Assembly: GCA_030847615.1 (NCBI GenBank)
Contig: JAUMIR010000012.1
Span: forward strand, 2,163,501 to 2,227,500
Reading direction: 5' to 3'
Source of the DNA: Gambelia wislizenii
Taxonomy: Eukaryota > Chordata > Lepidosauria > Squamata > Crotaphytidae
Length of the DNA: 64,000 nt
The notes under the pieces were generated by a model. That model was given only the letters and a program-made list of their open reading frames with translations. It had not been told where the DNA came from and made no database searches. This document shows, piece after piece, positions 50,371-61,298 of the stretch (positions are counted from its first letter, which is position 1; every line of letters starts with the position of its first letter). The translations under genes and the position numbers were made by a program.

Positions 50371-51017
50371 GTAGGATTTAGATCCCTAATTCATCCTTCC
50401 CCAGTTTCAAAATTTCACTCCTAAGGGGTGAAAGAAGCCATGGGCCCTAGTCAGAACAATGCATAGGGATGATGGGAGTTGCAGTCCAACAGCAACATGA
50501 AAGCATCATGTTCCCCATCCCAGCCATGCAGGCTGGTGGATTTATCAATGCTTTCTAAGTAGGGAAATGTGGCCAAATGGAAGCATCCTGGTTTCCACTC
50601 CTGATTAAAACCTTAATTAAAACCAGGGGCTCTTCTCAGTTTGAATCCAAGCTTTGTAACGTGGCTCCTCCACACTCCCACTCCATGCAAATCGGTTAAA
50701 TACTCTTCAGAAAGCCAATAAAAGGGAGGAAGGAGGAAGGGAAGTCTAGGCACCCTGCCCCTCCCATTAGAAAGTTGTTCCCTTGGAGGAAGCCAGGCAA
50801 TGGATGGAAAGAGAGTACAGTACTGTACGTTTCTGCGAAGCAATGCTCAAGAAGTCAGTTGGAAGCATCTCCTCCTCTCTTCCCTAAGATGAAGCGTTTT
50901 AATAAAAGCTCGGCTGGGCAGTCAGTTTCTCTCCAATGAGCTGGAGGCAGCCAAGCTACAAGCTACCTTTGGTGGCATCTGCTAGCAGCCAAGGAAGTGA
51001 TTGCAATGACATACATG
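50371..51017. other. Unassigned stretch
   Basis: A possible hAT-like box at 50470 ('gatgggagttgcagtccaac'). Otherwise unassigned. Confidence 0.2.
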
Positions 51018-51545
51018 TAGGGGCATGCCTTCAAGTCACCTGCCGACTTATGGCGACCCCATAAATTTCATATGGTTTTCTGAGGCAAGGAATCCTCAGA
51101 GATGGCTTTGCCAGTTCCTTCCTCTGAAATAAAGCCTCCAGCACCTGGGATTCCTTGGCAGTCCTTCTGGGCTTGGGGAAGGTTCTTCTTTTTGGACTGT
51201 CACTCCCAGAATCCCCCAGCCAGCTGTGCTGGCTGGGGGATTCTGAGAGTGACAGTCCAAAAAAGCACCTTTTCCCATGCTCTGGAGGTTCAAGCAGGAT
51301 CTGGTGGCCATGAAATCTGTAGGGTTTTCTTAGGGAAGGAATATTGAAAGTTGCTTTTGCCAGTTCCTTCCTCTGAAATTTACTCTACAGCACCTGGGAT
51401 TCCTTGGCAGTCCTTCTGGGCTTGGGGAAGGCTCTGCTTTTTTGGACTGCCACTCCCACAATCCTGGCTGGGGGATTCTGGGAGTGGCAGTCCAAAAAAG
51501 CACTTTCCCCGATGCTCTGGAAGTTCTAGCCTACAGCATTTGGGG
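51018..51545 (-). repeat. 5S-SINE bodies with hairpin inserts, locally duplicated
   Basis: Two blocks share 'gccagttccttcctctgaaa', 'agcacctgggattccttggc' and 'agtccttctgggcttgggga' (about 51109 and 51359). Each is followed by a hairpin: 51192-51262 pairs 'ttggactgtcactcccag' with 'gagtgacagtccaa', and 51440-51500 pairs 'ttggactgccactccca' with 'gggagtggcagtccaa'. The 5S-SINE tail (51018-51120) begins the first block. Confidence 0.6.
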
Positions 51546-51559
51546 GAAAGTGACCAAGG

Positions 51560-51775
51560 TCAGATCTTGTTTGGGTGTGTGCCTTCAAAGTCCCCTCTTG
51601 ACCTATGGTGACACAGTTTTCATAAGCAAGGAATCCTCAGAGGTGGTTTTGTGAGTTCCTTCCTCTTTAGCTGGCAACACCTGGGATTTGTTGGTGGTCA
51701 CCCATCCACATACTAACTAGGACTTACTCTGCTTAGCTTCCATGATCAGATGGGATCTGGTGCCCTCACTGTATT
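51560..51775 (-). mobile_element. 5S-rRNA-derived SINE, minus
   Basis: Tail 'tgccttcaaagtcccctctt', body 'aatcctcagaggtggttttg', then the 5S complement 'cacccatccacatactaact', 'ctgcttagcttccatgatca' and 'gatgggatct'. Confidence 0.75.
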
Positions 51776-51836
51776 TAAAAACAATACAGACTAAAAGCTA
51801 TACAAAAACTTCAACTAAGTATAAATGTATATTTTA

Positions 51837-51837
<1 letters not shown>

Positions 51838-51867
<30 letters not shown>

Positions 51868-51960
51868 ATATTATGTTGTATGTATTTACTTTTCTAGCTC
51901 TCCATATCCTACACACACACACACACTTATGAAACTCATGATCATTATTATTATTATTAT
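51838..51960. repeat. (TATC)n, (CA)n and (ATT)n cluster
   Basis: (TATC)n 51838-51867, (CA)n 51911-51927, (ATT)n 51943-51961, within 125 bp. Confidence 0.8.
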
Positions 51961-51961
51961 T

Positions 51962-52290
51962 TTCCTTACTGATAATTATTGAGAACCCACCCAAGAAGCA
52001 TCTCTCATTTAAAATTAGCACGAATGTTGCCATGTAGCACAAGAGAGGGAGAGGAAATGGCATTGTTTATTGAGCTTAATGAATATGAAAGGCTTTGGAG
52101 TGAAATGTGTAAAGGTTTCTCCCAAGAGGAGCCGATTCCATTCCAGGAATATTATTATTTTTTTAAAGTGCCAAGTTGCTAAGCAACCAGTGTGAGAAAA
52201 GCAGACGGAAACTTTTAATAGAGGACTGGATTTTGATTCTGATTTTTCAAACTCTGCAGATCTTCTGCTTTAAGTGTTCCTAGTCAGGTT
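51962..52290. other. Non-repetitive island with X-box-like site
   Basis: 'tttattgagcttaatgaata' and 'cattccaggaatattattat' lie in an element-free stretch. Candidate conserved non-coding DNA. Confidence 0.25.
52171..52184. promoter_or_regulatory. X-box-like RFX motif
   Basis: 'gttgctaagcaac' is a palindromic pair of X-box half-sites (GTTGCT/AGCAAC) with a one-base spacer. Less canonical than the 23.9-kb site. Function inferred only. Confidence 0.3.
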
Positions 52291-52315
52291 TACTGTCAAT
52301 GACAAGAGGGTTTTA

Positions 52316-52480
52316 TATACCTTTCAACTGTCCTGGTTTGGAAGGGACAATCCCAATTAATCTTCTGTCACCCAACTTTTTCCAGCTGCTTTTTAAATGT
52401 CCTGGTTTCTCTCCCACTTTTTTACTTTCATCTTCTAGTACCAAATTTTCTGTTAAAGAAGTTGAACTCAGGAATACATC
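52316..52480 (+). mobile_element. 'ATACCCTCCAAC' MITE, left half
   Basis: 'atacctttcaactgtcctgg', 'tttggaagggacaatcccaa' and 'gctgctttttaaatgtcctg'. Right half lost. Confidence 0.55.
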
Positions 52481-52497
52481 AACTTTGTTAAGTGAAG

Positions 52498-52521
52498 TGT
52501 GTGTGTGTGTGTGTGTGTGTT
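52498..52521. repeat. (GT)n microsatellite
   Basis: About twelve GT units. Confidence 0.85.
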
Positions 52522-52599
52522 GGTCTGTGCCTTCAAATCACCTGCCAAATTAGTCAGGGTGTCACTTATTGCGGAGTCGAGTCATTGAAGCGAATTGAA

Positions 52600-52715
52600 T
52601 CTGACTTGCTTAGGATTTTCATTCTTGTATCTGTGTATTCCTGCATAGCAGGGGGTTGGACTAGATGGCCCTTGGGGGTCCCTTCCACTTCTAGGGTTCT
52701 ATGATAATATAATGT
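52600..52715 (+). mobile_element. CR1 3' end
   Basis: 'tattcctgcatagcaggggg' and 'ttggactagatggcccttgg' to 'agggttctatgataat'. Confidence 0.75.
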
Positions 52716-52871
52716 GGCGCATTCCAAGTAGTGTTGCTTTTTGTAAATGGCACTATTGTGATCCTATCAATGGTTGTTTCATTCAGTTGTTTTATTGATC
52801 TGTTTGATTGATATCAACCGCTGTTACAGTCAAGTTATTCCTCAAGTTGAAGTGAAATCTCTTTTCTTATA

Positions 52872-53073
52872 CAATGGTATCTACTGGAGTTTGGTTCCAG
52901 GACCCCCATGGATACAAAAATCCATGGATATTCAAGTCCCAATATATAAAGTGGCATAGCGAAATAATGTCCCTTATATAAAACAGCAAAATCAAGGTTC
53001 ATTTTCAGAATTTAAAAAAATATATATTTTCAAGCCATGGATGGTGGTATCTGTGGATACGGAGGACTGACTC
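52872..53073. mobile_element. Tigger-like MITE
   Basis: TA at 52870-52871. 'caatggtatctactggagtt' faces 'tgtggatacggaggactg'. Interior 'aaatccatggatattcaagt' and 'aaacagcaaaatcaaggttc'. Confidence 0.6.
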
Positions 53074-53074
53074 T

Positions 53075-53155
53075 ATATTCCTGCATGGCAGGGGGTTGGA
53101 CTAGATGGCCCTTGAGGTTCCTTCCAACTCTACAATTCTGTGATTCTATGATTTT
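53075..53155 (+). mobile_element. CR1 3' end abutting a MITE
   Basis: 'tattcctgcatggcaggggg', 'tctacaattctgtgattcta'. 80 bp. Confidence 0.75.
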
Positions 53156-53641
53156 CACACACACCACCTCCTCAAAGTCATTAACACATGTTGAACAAAA
53201 TACTGTGCAACATCTGTGCTTTGGGAGTTGGAGGGGGGGGGAACACTTCTACAACTGAAGTTCTTTGAGGCATGAAGACAGAAATAAACAATTTCCTAGA
53301 GTCTGGAGCTGTAAAAGCCAGCTACCTTAGCAGAAACACAGAGAGGTGTTAAAAACGTTGCCACCAGACAGGGAAAGCCCTGGAGTGTGAGAGGAGAAGT
53401 GTTCGATGATGTGAAAATGGGGCATGAGAGCATCTCGGATGCAAATAGCTCAGAATTATTTCCAACATGAACTGATTTAATATTATTATTATTTTGGGGG
53501 AATAACCTCCTATTGTGGCACTGGAGAATTGGGAAAAAAAGTTGTCCAGGTAATGGGTTGACTACAATGGGACCTGAATCCTAGACCCAACTAGAGTAGT
53601 CCCAACTATTGGTAGTGGTGGTTATTATTTCTTAATATCTA
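53156..53641. other. Unassigned, with an octamer motif
   Basis: ATGCAAAT (POU/octamer) at about 53439 in 'ctcggatgcaaatagctcag'. No repeat recognised. Confidence 0.25.
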
Positions 53642-54488
53642 TCTATATAAAACTCTTGGGTATGTTTCCTTTCCCAGTGTGCTGATTGGAGGCTCAGGAA
53701 ACACACCCAACCAATCACCACTCACGTGCAAATTCCCCCTCCACCTCACAATCCACTCCTGTATGTTGCCTTTCCCAGTGTGCTGATTGGCTGCTCAGGA
53801 ATCACACCCAACCAATCACCACTCACGTGCAAATTCCCCCTCCACCTCACAATCCTCTCCTGTATGTTGCCTTTCCCTGTGTGCTGATTGGCTGCTCAGG
53901 AAACACACCCAACCAATCACCACTCACGTGCAAATTCCCCCTCCACCTCACAATCCACTCCTGTATGTTGCCTTTCCCTGTGTGCTGATTGGCTGCTCAG
54001 GAAACACACCCAACCAATCCCCACTCACATGCAAATTCCCCCTCCACCTCACAATCCACTCCTGTCACTCAATCTACTTCTACACCCCCAGCCTCACAAG
54101 GGCCCCATTGGTGGCCACTCACCAGAGTGCACAGTGGCGAAGAGGAGGAGCCATCGCCACCACATGTCAGGTGGCCACTGCCGCCATGATCCGAGCCCAG
54201 GGGGGCATTGGCGAGGGCAACTGACCCAGAAGCCATGGCGAGGACTCCGGGAGCCTAAATGCCGCCTCACCTCCAGTATACGCCTCACTGTGGGAGCGCA
54301 AGCGGAGAAGACGCCATGCTTCAGAGGCCTGCGAGTCCAGGGTGGGAGAGCCAGCCAGTTAGACAGTTACTCGCTGGTTGTATAAATTTTGGTGGTATTT
54401 TCCCCCCCACAATAATAGTGTGTAGCTGAACCATGTGAACCTTTCAAATCTACTACAACAGCGTATGTTTATGCTAGGTACAGATAAT
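53642..54488 (+). mobile_element. Helitron-like element with four 101-bp units
   Basis: Starts A|TCTATATAAAACTC. The segment beginning 'tatgttgcctttccc' recurs at 53661, 53762, 53863 and 53964, exactly 101 bp apart. Unique interior (54080-54380) is GC- and CpG-rich. The 3' region 'agtgtgtagctgaaccatgt' ends 'tatgctaggtacag'. No replication protein. Because 101 is not a multiple of 3, the same peptides appear in all frames. Confidence 0.6.
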
Positions 54489-54489
54489 T

Positions 54490-54905
54490 CTTTCTTTCTT
54501 TCTTACCCACCTCTCTCCATGGATAAGCAAACACTTAATCTTCTCCCATATAATCTGCACCATATACTTAGGTCCTCTGGGGAATATTTACTCCAATCAG
54601 CCAAAACTAGGCTGACCGTTTTCTTCGTCCGCCCCAAGACTATGGAATGACCTGCCAGAGGATATTCAACATCTGGATACTTTGCATTTAAAACAGCAGT
54701 GAGAACCAGCCTCTTTGGCAGGCCTATCCAGATTAGTTTTAAATTATGAATGTTAAAGCATGTATTAATTTTAATATGAATTAGTTTTATATGCTCTTTT
54801 AACTGGTGTAATGTTTTCGATTTATGTTTATGATGTAAGCCGCCCCGATTGCGTTGCAGAGGGGCGGGATAGAAATAAATTATTATTATTATTATTATTG
54901 ATTCT
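54490..54905 (+). mobile_element. L2-like LINE, RT C-terminus and 3' tail
   Basis: 54640-54740 encodes LWNDLPEDIQHLDTLHLKTA followed by VRTSLFGRP, the C-terminal LWN-LP...F...L motif of L2/CR1-group reverse transcriptases. Then UTR, 'taagccgccccgattgcg' and (ATT)n. Links the tails at 1.9, 7.8 and 32.9 kb to this family. Confidence 0.65.
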
Positions 54906-55090
54906 AAATCAGTCTATGGCCAAATCCACACCATACGAATAATCCAATTTGAGACTGTGTTATTTGCCATAGATTCCTGTGATTTGTAGTTTTGTGAGGC
55001 ACCAGCACTCTTTGGGAGAGAAGGCTAAAAATCTTGTAAAACTACAAATCCCAGGGTTCTATAGGAAGGAGCTGTGGCAAATAAGCTCGA
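54906..55090. mobile_element. Palindromic hAT-like MITE
   Basis: 'gattcctgtgatttgtagtt' and 'aactacaaatcccagggttc' face each other; 'caccagcactctttgggaga' lies between. Confidence 0.6.
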
Positions 55091-55725
55091 AGAGACCCCC
55101 AAGCTTTAGCTAATCCAATGCTTTGTCAGTGTGTAGAAAATCCCATCAGATCCCTAAGGGGTGGACACCCAACTTTTGCTTCAAACCCTGCAACGCTGGC
55201 AAATCTGCTGCCTTCTGAGGTGGTCAATTCCGTGGCTGAACAGGACTGCGCTCCTGTCAGTAATGGTTGGTCTTTTTCTGGTGATATTTATTTTAAATGA
55301 ATAGTAATTGTGCCACACACACACACACACCTCAAAAAGATGTTTTCCCAGCAGGGCTGGTACTAGTTGAACATCTTTATTAAATGGCTTTTTTTACAAA
55401 ATGTATTGATTTCCTTTCCAACTTATATAAGCCCCACGGCAATGTACAGTTTGGCAGTTTTGCTTCTTTCCTACATAAAATCCAGAATAGTGCCAGCTAA
55501 CAATAGCAACAACAGTCTTTATGGGTCTATTTATTAACGTATTAATTAAATGAATGGAGGGTATCTTGTCGTGACATGCCGTCTCAACCTGTCTCATCCA
55601 AAATGAGTAATATGGTGAGATCTTATCATGCCTCTGTTCTCTACATGTCCTTTCCCTCGGGCAGCAAAATGTCTTGGGTCAGCTCTGGAGTATTTGAGTC
55701 AAGGTCTTTCTGGTGAAACTCCATA
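55091..55725. other. Unassigned, with an old CR1-like piece
   Basis: 55100-55245 ('gcaaatctgctgccttctga') looks like a very old CR1 3' region. (CA)n at 55315-55331. The remainder is unassigned. Confidence 0.25.
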
Positions 55726-55729
55726 ACTA

Positions 55730-55952
55730 CAGGTCGGCCCCCGTATCCACGGGTTTGAGATTGACGGTTTCACTTAACCACATCCAAAAATATTTGTCCT
55801 CTCTAGGCATTTCTAGGTTCTGCAGTCTATGGTCAACCTCCACTGTTCTTCTAATTGAAAAGAATAGGGTTCCCTATTATCCATGGTTTCATGTATCCAC
55901 GGGAGTGGTGGTGGTCTTGGAACATACCCCCACGGATATGAGGGTCGACCTA
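55730..55952. mobile_element. TA-flanked Tigger-like MITE
   Basis: TA at 55728-55729. 'caggtcggcccccgtatcc' faces 'cggatatgagggtcgacct'. Interior 'tcctctctaggcatttctag' shows the satellite-like arm in single copy. Confidence 0.65.
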
Positions 55953-56759
55953 TATAATTACAACACCACACGCAGCTTGGAAAGGTTTGATTATTTGAGT
56001 GCAAGTCTCAGAATCCCAGAATGTTGTTGGACTGTACCTTCCAGAAGCCAACATAGCAAGTGTAAGGATTCTGGGAGTTGTAGTCCCTCCAAAAAGTAAC
56101 ATATCAATCTTTATACTTTAAGGGCTACTTGGGAACACACAAAACCAAAAAAGTAAGAGGTCCACATTCATTATTGTGCTTAGCTTTCCCTCTTGGGATC
56201 CCATCATGGTGTTTAGGATGAGGATTAGAAAGTACAACAGCCCAGCGAGGCAGGTTAAACTCAGTGAAAGTGATCAGCCCAAATGCTCATTGAATATAAG
56301 GCTAGCTGGGCTATTCATTATGCTAGCCATGGCTAGCGCTTCCCATGTCATCAGACAGTAAATCCATTCCATGTTTTAGTCCAAAATTTAAAGGAGATAC
56401 TCTAGATACTAATTATAATGGGGACAGGACTCAACACCATCAATAGCTCATTTAAAGTTCAGACTAAAACCGAGAGCGGATTCACCACCCACTGACATGT
56501 AAGGTCCACTTTCAATGGAGCTATACCTACCAGAGAGGTAACCAATTCTGACAGCAGACTTTGGGCGGTCATGAAAGGGCAGGAATGTTTTAATGTATTT
56601 TGAAGTATCCTACCTTCCTTCCATGGAGGACCCAAGGTAGTTCATAATATGTATTAAAACCACTGATGGTTGGTGGGTTCCATGTCAGTGGAGATGTGAA
56701 TCCATCCCAGGATTTAATTCTGCATTCATGGGAGATCTCCATGAATGCAGAACTCTATA
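55953..56759. other. Mixed repeat fragments
   Basis: 56010-56095: palindromic box ('gattctgggagttgtagtcc'). 56375-56505 and 56665-56700: the 'tttaaagttcagactaaaac' / 'cactgacatg' repeat in facing pieces. The rest is unassigned. Confidence 0.35.
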
Positions 56760-57031
56760 CAGTTGGACCCACGTATCTGCAGAACCAATACCCAAGGTTT
56801 CAGTTATTCATGGGACTCAAAATAGGGACACATATCATAGAGTTGCATGGGAAAACACCTAGAGAGGCATCCTTTCTAGGCATCTTCTAGATCCTCCAAT
56901 GCAACTCTATGGTTTTGGAGTTTTTTTAAAACCAGAAATCCTTTATTTTAATAGGGTTCACTGTTATCTATGGTTTCTGGTATCCATGGTTAGTCTGGCA
57001 ACCAAACTCCCATGGATATGGGGGTTCAAAA
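56760..57031. mobile_element. TA-flanked MITE with satellite-like core
   Basis: TA at 56758-56759; 'cagttggacccacgtatctg' at left, 'catggatatgggggttcaa' at right. Interior 'catagagttgcatgggaaaa', 'cacctagagaggcatccttt' and 'ctaggcatcttctagatcct' is close to the 108-bp satellite unit in single copy. Confidence 0.65.
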
Positions 57032-57060
57032 TAGTTTCAGCACCTTGGATAGTTTCTTTA

Positions 57061-57835
57061 GAATCATAGAATCATAGAATTGCAGAGTTGGAAGAGACCA
57101 CGAGGGCCATCCAGTCCAACCCCATTCTGCCACGCAGGAAATCTTGATCAAAGCATCCCCGACAGATGGCCATCCAGCCTATGTTTAAAGACCTCCAAGG
57201 AAGGAGACCCCACCACGCTCCAAGGGAGTGCGTTCCACTGCCGAACAGCTCTTACTGTCAAAAAGTTCCTCCTAATGTTGAGGTGGAATCTCTGTTCCTG
57301 GAGCTTGCATCCATTGCTCCGTGTTCCAATCTCTGGAGCAGCAGAAAACAAGCTTGCTCCATCCTCAACGTGACACCCCTTCAAATACTTAAACAGGGCT
57401 ATCATATCGCCTCTTAACCGTCTTTTTTCCAGGCTAAACATACCCAGCTCCCTAAGTCTCTCCTCATAAGGCATCGTTTCCAGACCTTTCACCATTTTAG
57501 TTGCCCTCCTCTAGACACGCTCCAATTTGTCAACATCCTTTTTGAATTGTGGTGCCCAGAACTAGACACAGTATTCTAGGTGAGGTCTGACCAAGGCAGA
57601 ATAGAGCGGCACCACTACTTCCCTTGATCTAGACACTATACTTCTATTGATACAGCCCAAAATCGCATTGGCCTTTTTAGCTGCCGCATCGCACTGTTGG
57701 CTCATGTTCAACTTGTGGTCTACTAGGACTCCTAGATCCCTTTCGCACGTGGTCTCATTCAGCCAGGTCTCTCCCATCCTATATCTATGCATTTCATTTT
57801 TCCGCCCTAAAACCAGGAATGGATTCCACACAGCA
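57061..57835 (-). pseudogene. CR1 LINE, longest copy in the window
   Basis: Two minus open frames, 57562-57831 (90 codons) and 57148-57495 (115 codons), lie in the same reading frame and are separated only by in-frame stops. Motifs run in family order: [55 protein letters not shown] and SPSLEVFKHRLDGHLSGML. The 3' tail 'gaatcatagaatcatagaat' is complete; the catalytic RT core is missing by 5' truncation. Confidence 0.9.
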
Positions 57836-58375
57836 CTGATATGGAAGCCACCATCTGCCCCTGATTAAAGCAGAATTTGTGGAATATGGGGCTGTCAGTG
57901 GCTACTCGTTGGATGGCTATATAGTGTGGCCCTCAAGTATAAGATGCCCCTGTGTCTCAACTGCTGGTGAACACGAGACGAAGGGTAGCAGGCTGTCCAC
58001 TGGGACAAATGGTTGACCACTGGGGAGCAGAATAATGGATTAGATAGGTCTTTGGTCTCAGCTAGCACAGGTCTTCAGAAGTCCTTAATAAGTTTCATGG
58101 ACCAAAATCTCCTTGTCCAAGCTGAACACTCCACCTGGGAAACCGCTCTCGCTTTCTATTAGAGAGTAAAAGGATCACCAACATGGGATATATTTTCCCA
58201 CCACGATCTCGTTTTTTTAATTGTCCCCTGAGTCTCCCAGATATAGTCACTCTCTTGGGACACACAGTACTAGTTCAGGTTACTTATTTTTTGCCTCTGT
58301 GAATGCCTATATATAGCCAACCCCAATAAATCCCCATTTTTGGTGGGAATTGAAAACTTTCTGGTTGTGTAGTAG
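57836..58375. other. Unassigned stretch
   Basis: No recognised element or exon. Confidence 0.2.
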
Positions 58376-58376
58376 T

Positions 58377-58377
<1 letters not shown>

Positions 58378-58426
<49 letters not shown>

Positions 58427-58521
58427 CATCCATCTATCCATCCAGTATTTCTATGTATTTTTCTGTCTGTCTGTCTGTCTGTCTGTCTGCCTGCCTATCT
58501 ATCTATCTATCTATCTATCCA
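58378..58521. repeat. Compound tetranucleotide repeat
   Basis: (ATCT)n 58378-58444 passing through ATCC variants, (CTGT)n 58463-58490, then (ATCT)n 58496-58520. Open frames rich in Leu-Ser-Ile-Tyr or Val-Cys-Leu-Ser are artefacts. Confidence 0.9.
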
Positions 58522-58977
58522 GCCAGCCATTCTATTTTGAGGCCCACATGGCCATCTCAAGGTGAGTTCTACATTAGCTCAGGGTATAGGTCAGGGAATC
58601 ATATAGACATACAGGATATACCCAGATCTAAATGAGGGTCACAGAACCACAGGCCCTGGATCCAAATCCCCCCACTTTAAAACATTGAGGAGGCCAAATA
58701 TCCCCTTCAAGATTATTCAATTGCTTGGTGGGTTTCTTCTGGGATTTTAGGGGATTTTTCTGCATTCCAAAATTGTCCCTAACACTTTTGCTACTGGCTC
58801 CATCCACTACTAGAATATAATCCTTGGTTGCTCCCCATTGGATGTGAGGGTGGCTCCATCACTGAAAAGGTTTGGGGGGATCTTTTTGTCATTGTGTGGT
58901 CAGTGATCCCATATTGGGAGAAAAAAATGGGTTATAAATTAAATAGGGGAGGGAGGGAGAAGTAAAAAGGAAGGAAG
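58522..58977. other. Unassigned stretch
   Basis: No recognised element. Confidence 0.2.
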
Positions 58978-59148
58978 GATCCAGTGTGGTGTCATGGTTT
59001 GAGTGTTTGTCTAGGACTCTGGGAAATCCAGGTTCAAATCCACACTCATGGAAACCCACTGGAGTGCTGTGGGCAAGTCACTCTCTCTCAGCCTCAGAGG
59101 AAGGCAATGGCAAATGAAGAAATCTGGCCAAGAAAACCCTATTTTTTT
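58978..59148 (+). mobile_element. CORE/MIR-like SINE
   Basis: 'ccagtgtggtgtcatggttt', box B-like 'ggttcaaatccacact', core 'gtgggcaagtcactctctct'. Tail truncated at 'aagaaaaccct'. Confidence 0.7.
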
Positions 59149-59230
59149 AAAGCCAGCATGACGTAGTGGTATCAGTGCTAGACTAAGGATTCCTGGAGAT
59201 AGGGTTCAAATCCCAGCTCAGCTTCTTGCA
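59149..59230 (+). mobile_element. CORE/MIR-like SINE head, second copy
   Basis: 'agccagcatgacgtagtggt' and 'gggttcaaatcccagctcag'; head only, directly after the previous copy. Confidence 0.6.
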
Positions 59231-59373
59231 AAATGCATCCTGGGATGGTTTTCTTATTCTTTCACCAGCCTCCCTTTAATAATTTCCATTTTTAGTGGCC
59301 AAACTCATAGATCTATGCTCTCCTCCTCCTCCTTTAACAAGCTGGGGGGTAGCTGGTGAAGTTTATCTGTTCC

Positions 59374-59580
59374 CACGCTGCAGAAATAAGGTGGTTTAAC
59401 ACTACTTTAACTGCCATGGTTCAATGCTATGGAGTCCTGGGATTTGTAGTTTTGTGACATATTTAGCCTGTCAGAGAGCTCTGTTGCCACAACAAACTAC
59501 AAATCCCAGGATTCCATAGGATGGAGCTGTGATACTTAAAGTGGTATCAAACTGCATTATTTCTGCAGTGTGGCAGCAAC
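59374..59580. mobile_element. Palindromic hAT-like MITE, best-preserved copy
   Basis: Outer arms 'cacgctgcagaaataaggt' and 'attatttctgcagtgtggc'; inner arms 'agtcctgggatttgtagttt' and 'aactacaaatcccaggattc'; 'ttaactgccatggttcaatg' at left. About 207 bp. Confidence 0.7.
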
Positions 59581-61298
59581 CCTTGTATTTCTGCTTTCCT
59601 GTTCACGCACACTTAGTAAGAGAAGTGAAAGGCAGCTGCTGTTTACCTTGCCTGTTGTAAGGAGGCACACGTGGCTACAGTCGGATCAGCTAAAGCAGAA
59701 TCCAGCTCTTTCCAAGCTCAAGATTTATTGCAACCCAACACTGAAAGTGTGTGTTTCTACAGCCCTCCTTCCCCATGACCCCCCAATGCCAATGCTGCTA
59801 AAAATCTCACTAGAAAGATGGCTGGGACAAAATGCCCACTCGGTATAGGTTCACTGAGAGGTAGCTTGCACTCCCTGGGGACAAACTAGACCTGGGAGTA
59901 GCCAAACAGCAGGTAAACTATGCAGCAGAATAGGGCTTGGGGAAAAAAAGGCTTCCGCTAGTTGGCTTTATCATTGCTCTGACCCACTTTCATCCACAAT
60001 AAGGAGACTTACAAGCAGCAAGGTCCTTCCAATAATATCTGGAGGCTTTATCCTCAGTTCCAGTGCAAAACAAACACAGATAAATACTGCAAACCTCAAT
60101 AATAAATCCAACAGCAATACTCCAAACACCCAACACTCCTCAACACTAGTGCACAAAAATAACTCACACAAGGTGTATCTTTATAGGAGGGTTTGGCTAG
60201 TCACCTTCTGCCTAGCCACAGCTGTGCACACACCCATTTCAGTTGTGCTATCAGAGTGGTCTGTTGCTCCAACATTTTCTCTCTGCACTTAGAGGGATAT
60301 TATCCTGACACAAAAGGGAGCTTAGACAGACATAAAAATACTTTGTAAAAGGAAACCTCTTTTGCAAAGGCTTTGTTAACTGTATTGACGTATTGAAGCC
60401 TGTATTTAAGTAAGATTTTCACTGGCCATCCAGTCAATTTCTGCATACAGAATCGGGGAGGAGGGTTCCATTTTGTCTTTGGTGTCAGGCAGCAAAAATG
60501 TTTCCAGACAGTCCTGCTGGGAAGTACAGAACAGCTTCCATTTTTTTTTCCTTTTTAAACCAGCCAACTGTTTTGGCTGGTCTCAGATGTCCAAACCTGT
60601 CCAATCTTTTCCAAATCTCATTTTCGGCCAATGGAAGGTAGTAGCAACTCTCTTGCCCACCATTAAGCCAAGTACAATTTATAGTATAGTTCACAGGGTC
60701 CCATGTGTTCCCGCTGGCCTGGCTGCAGCATTTCTCCCAGTTGGGCCTGAACGGCTGCAGAATGGAAGCATTTATGTGTAAAGACGTGGGTTTTTATGTT
60801 TCGCAAGAAGGGCTGTGTACCTGGACGACTGGCATTGAACGTTCCCTCGCAGCTATTCTTGGTTGATGGATGGCTTCAGTCAAAGCTATGCAAACAGTCA
60901 CAATGTTCAGGGTGGATATGTATATTAAAGCAAGTATAAAACTGACTGTCTCTGCTATTGCACAGGCACCAGAGTTTTGGAATGAACCGGAGTTCCCTCT
61001 CTCCTCCCTCCCTCATTCCTTGCCTTGGGGAGAGACCATTGGCTTTCAAAAGGCAGTTGACTTCACTGTTTTAAGGAAGGAAGCCAAGGGCTTTTAACAG
61101 TCCCTATCTATCACCGCCTGTTCTTCAGAACTAACTCTTTATGGTCAGAACTCTCTTGATGTCTCTACAGAGGTGTAAGTTCCCCTATAGAAACAGCTGT
61201 ACAGTTTTGTCTGATGCACAACATCTGCATTCAGGTTGAGAAACACTGAGAAAATAAGGGTTGTACATGGGAAGCCGTGATATTACAGTGGAATCATC
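59581..61298. other. Long unassigned stretch
   Basis: No family recognised in 1.7 kb. Between 59.7 and 60.2 kb, minus-strand AATAAA-type and TATA-type motifs ('agatttattgcaacc', 'tatctttataggagg') might mark a solo LTR, but no TG...CA ends were found. A 102-codon frame (60473-60781) overlaps a minus frame and has no motif. Confidence 0.25.

Noticed and set aside
53686..54385. Four overlapping plus frames of 66-165 codons with repeated Thr/Ser/Pro/His-rich peptides
   Set aside because: They cross the 101-bp tandem units. Since 101 is not divisible by 3, the same DNA is read in all three frames, so the peptides repeat without coding selection.
58350..58565. Leu/Ser/Tyr-rich membrane peptide
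   Set aside because: It is a translated (ATCT)n/(CTGT)n microsatellite.
59700..60240. Minus-strand solo LTR
   Set aside because: TATA-like and AATAAA-like motifs are suitably placed, but no TG...CA ends or flanking duplication could be found.
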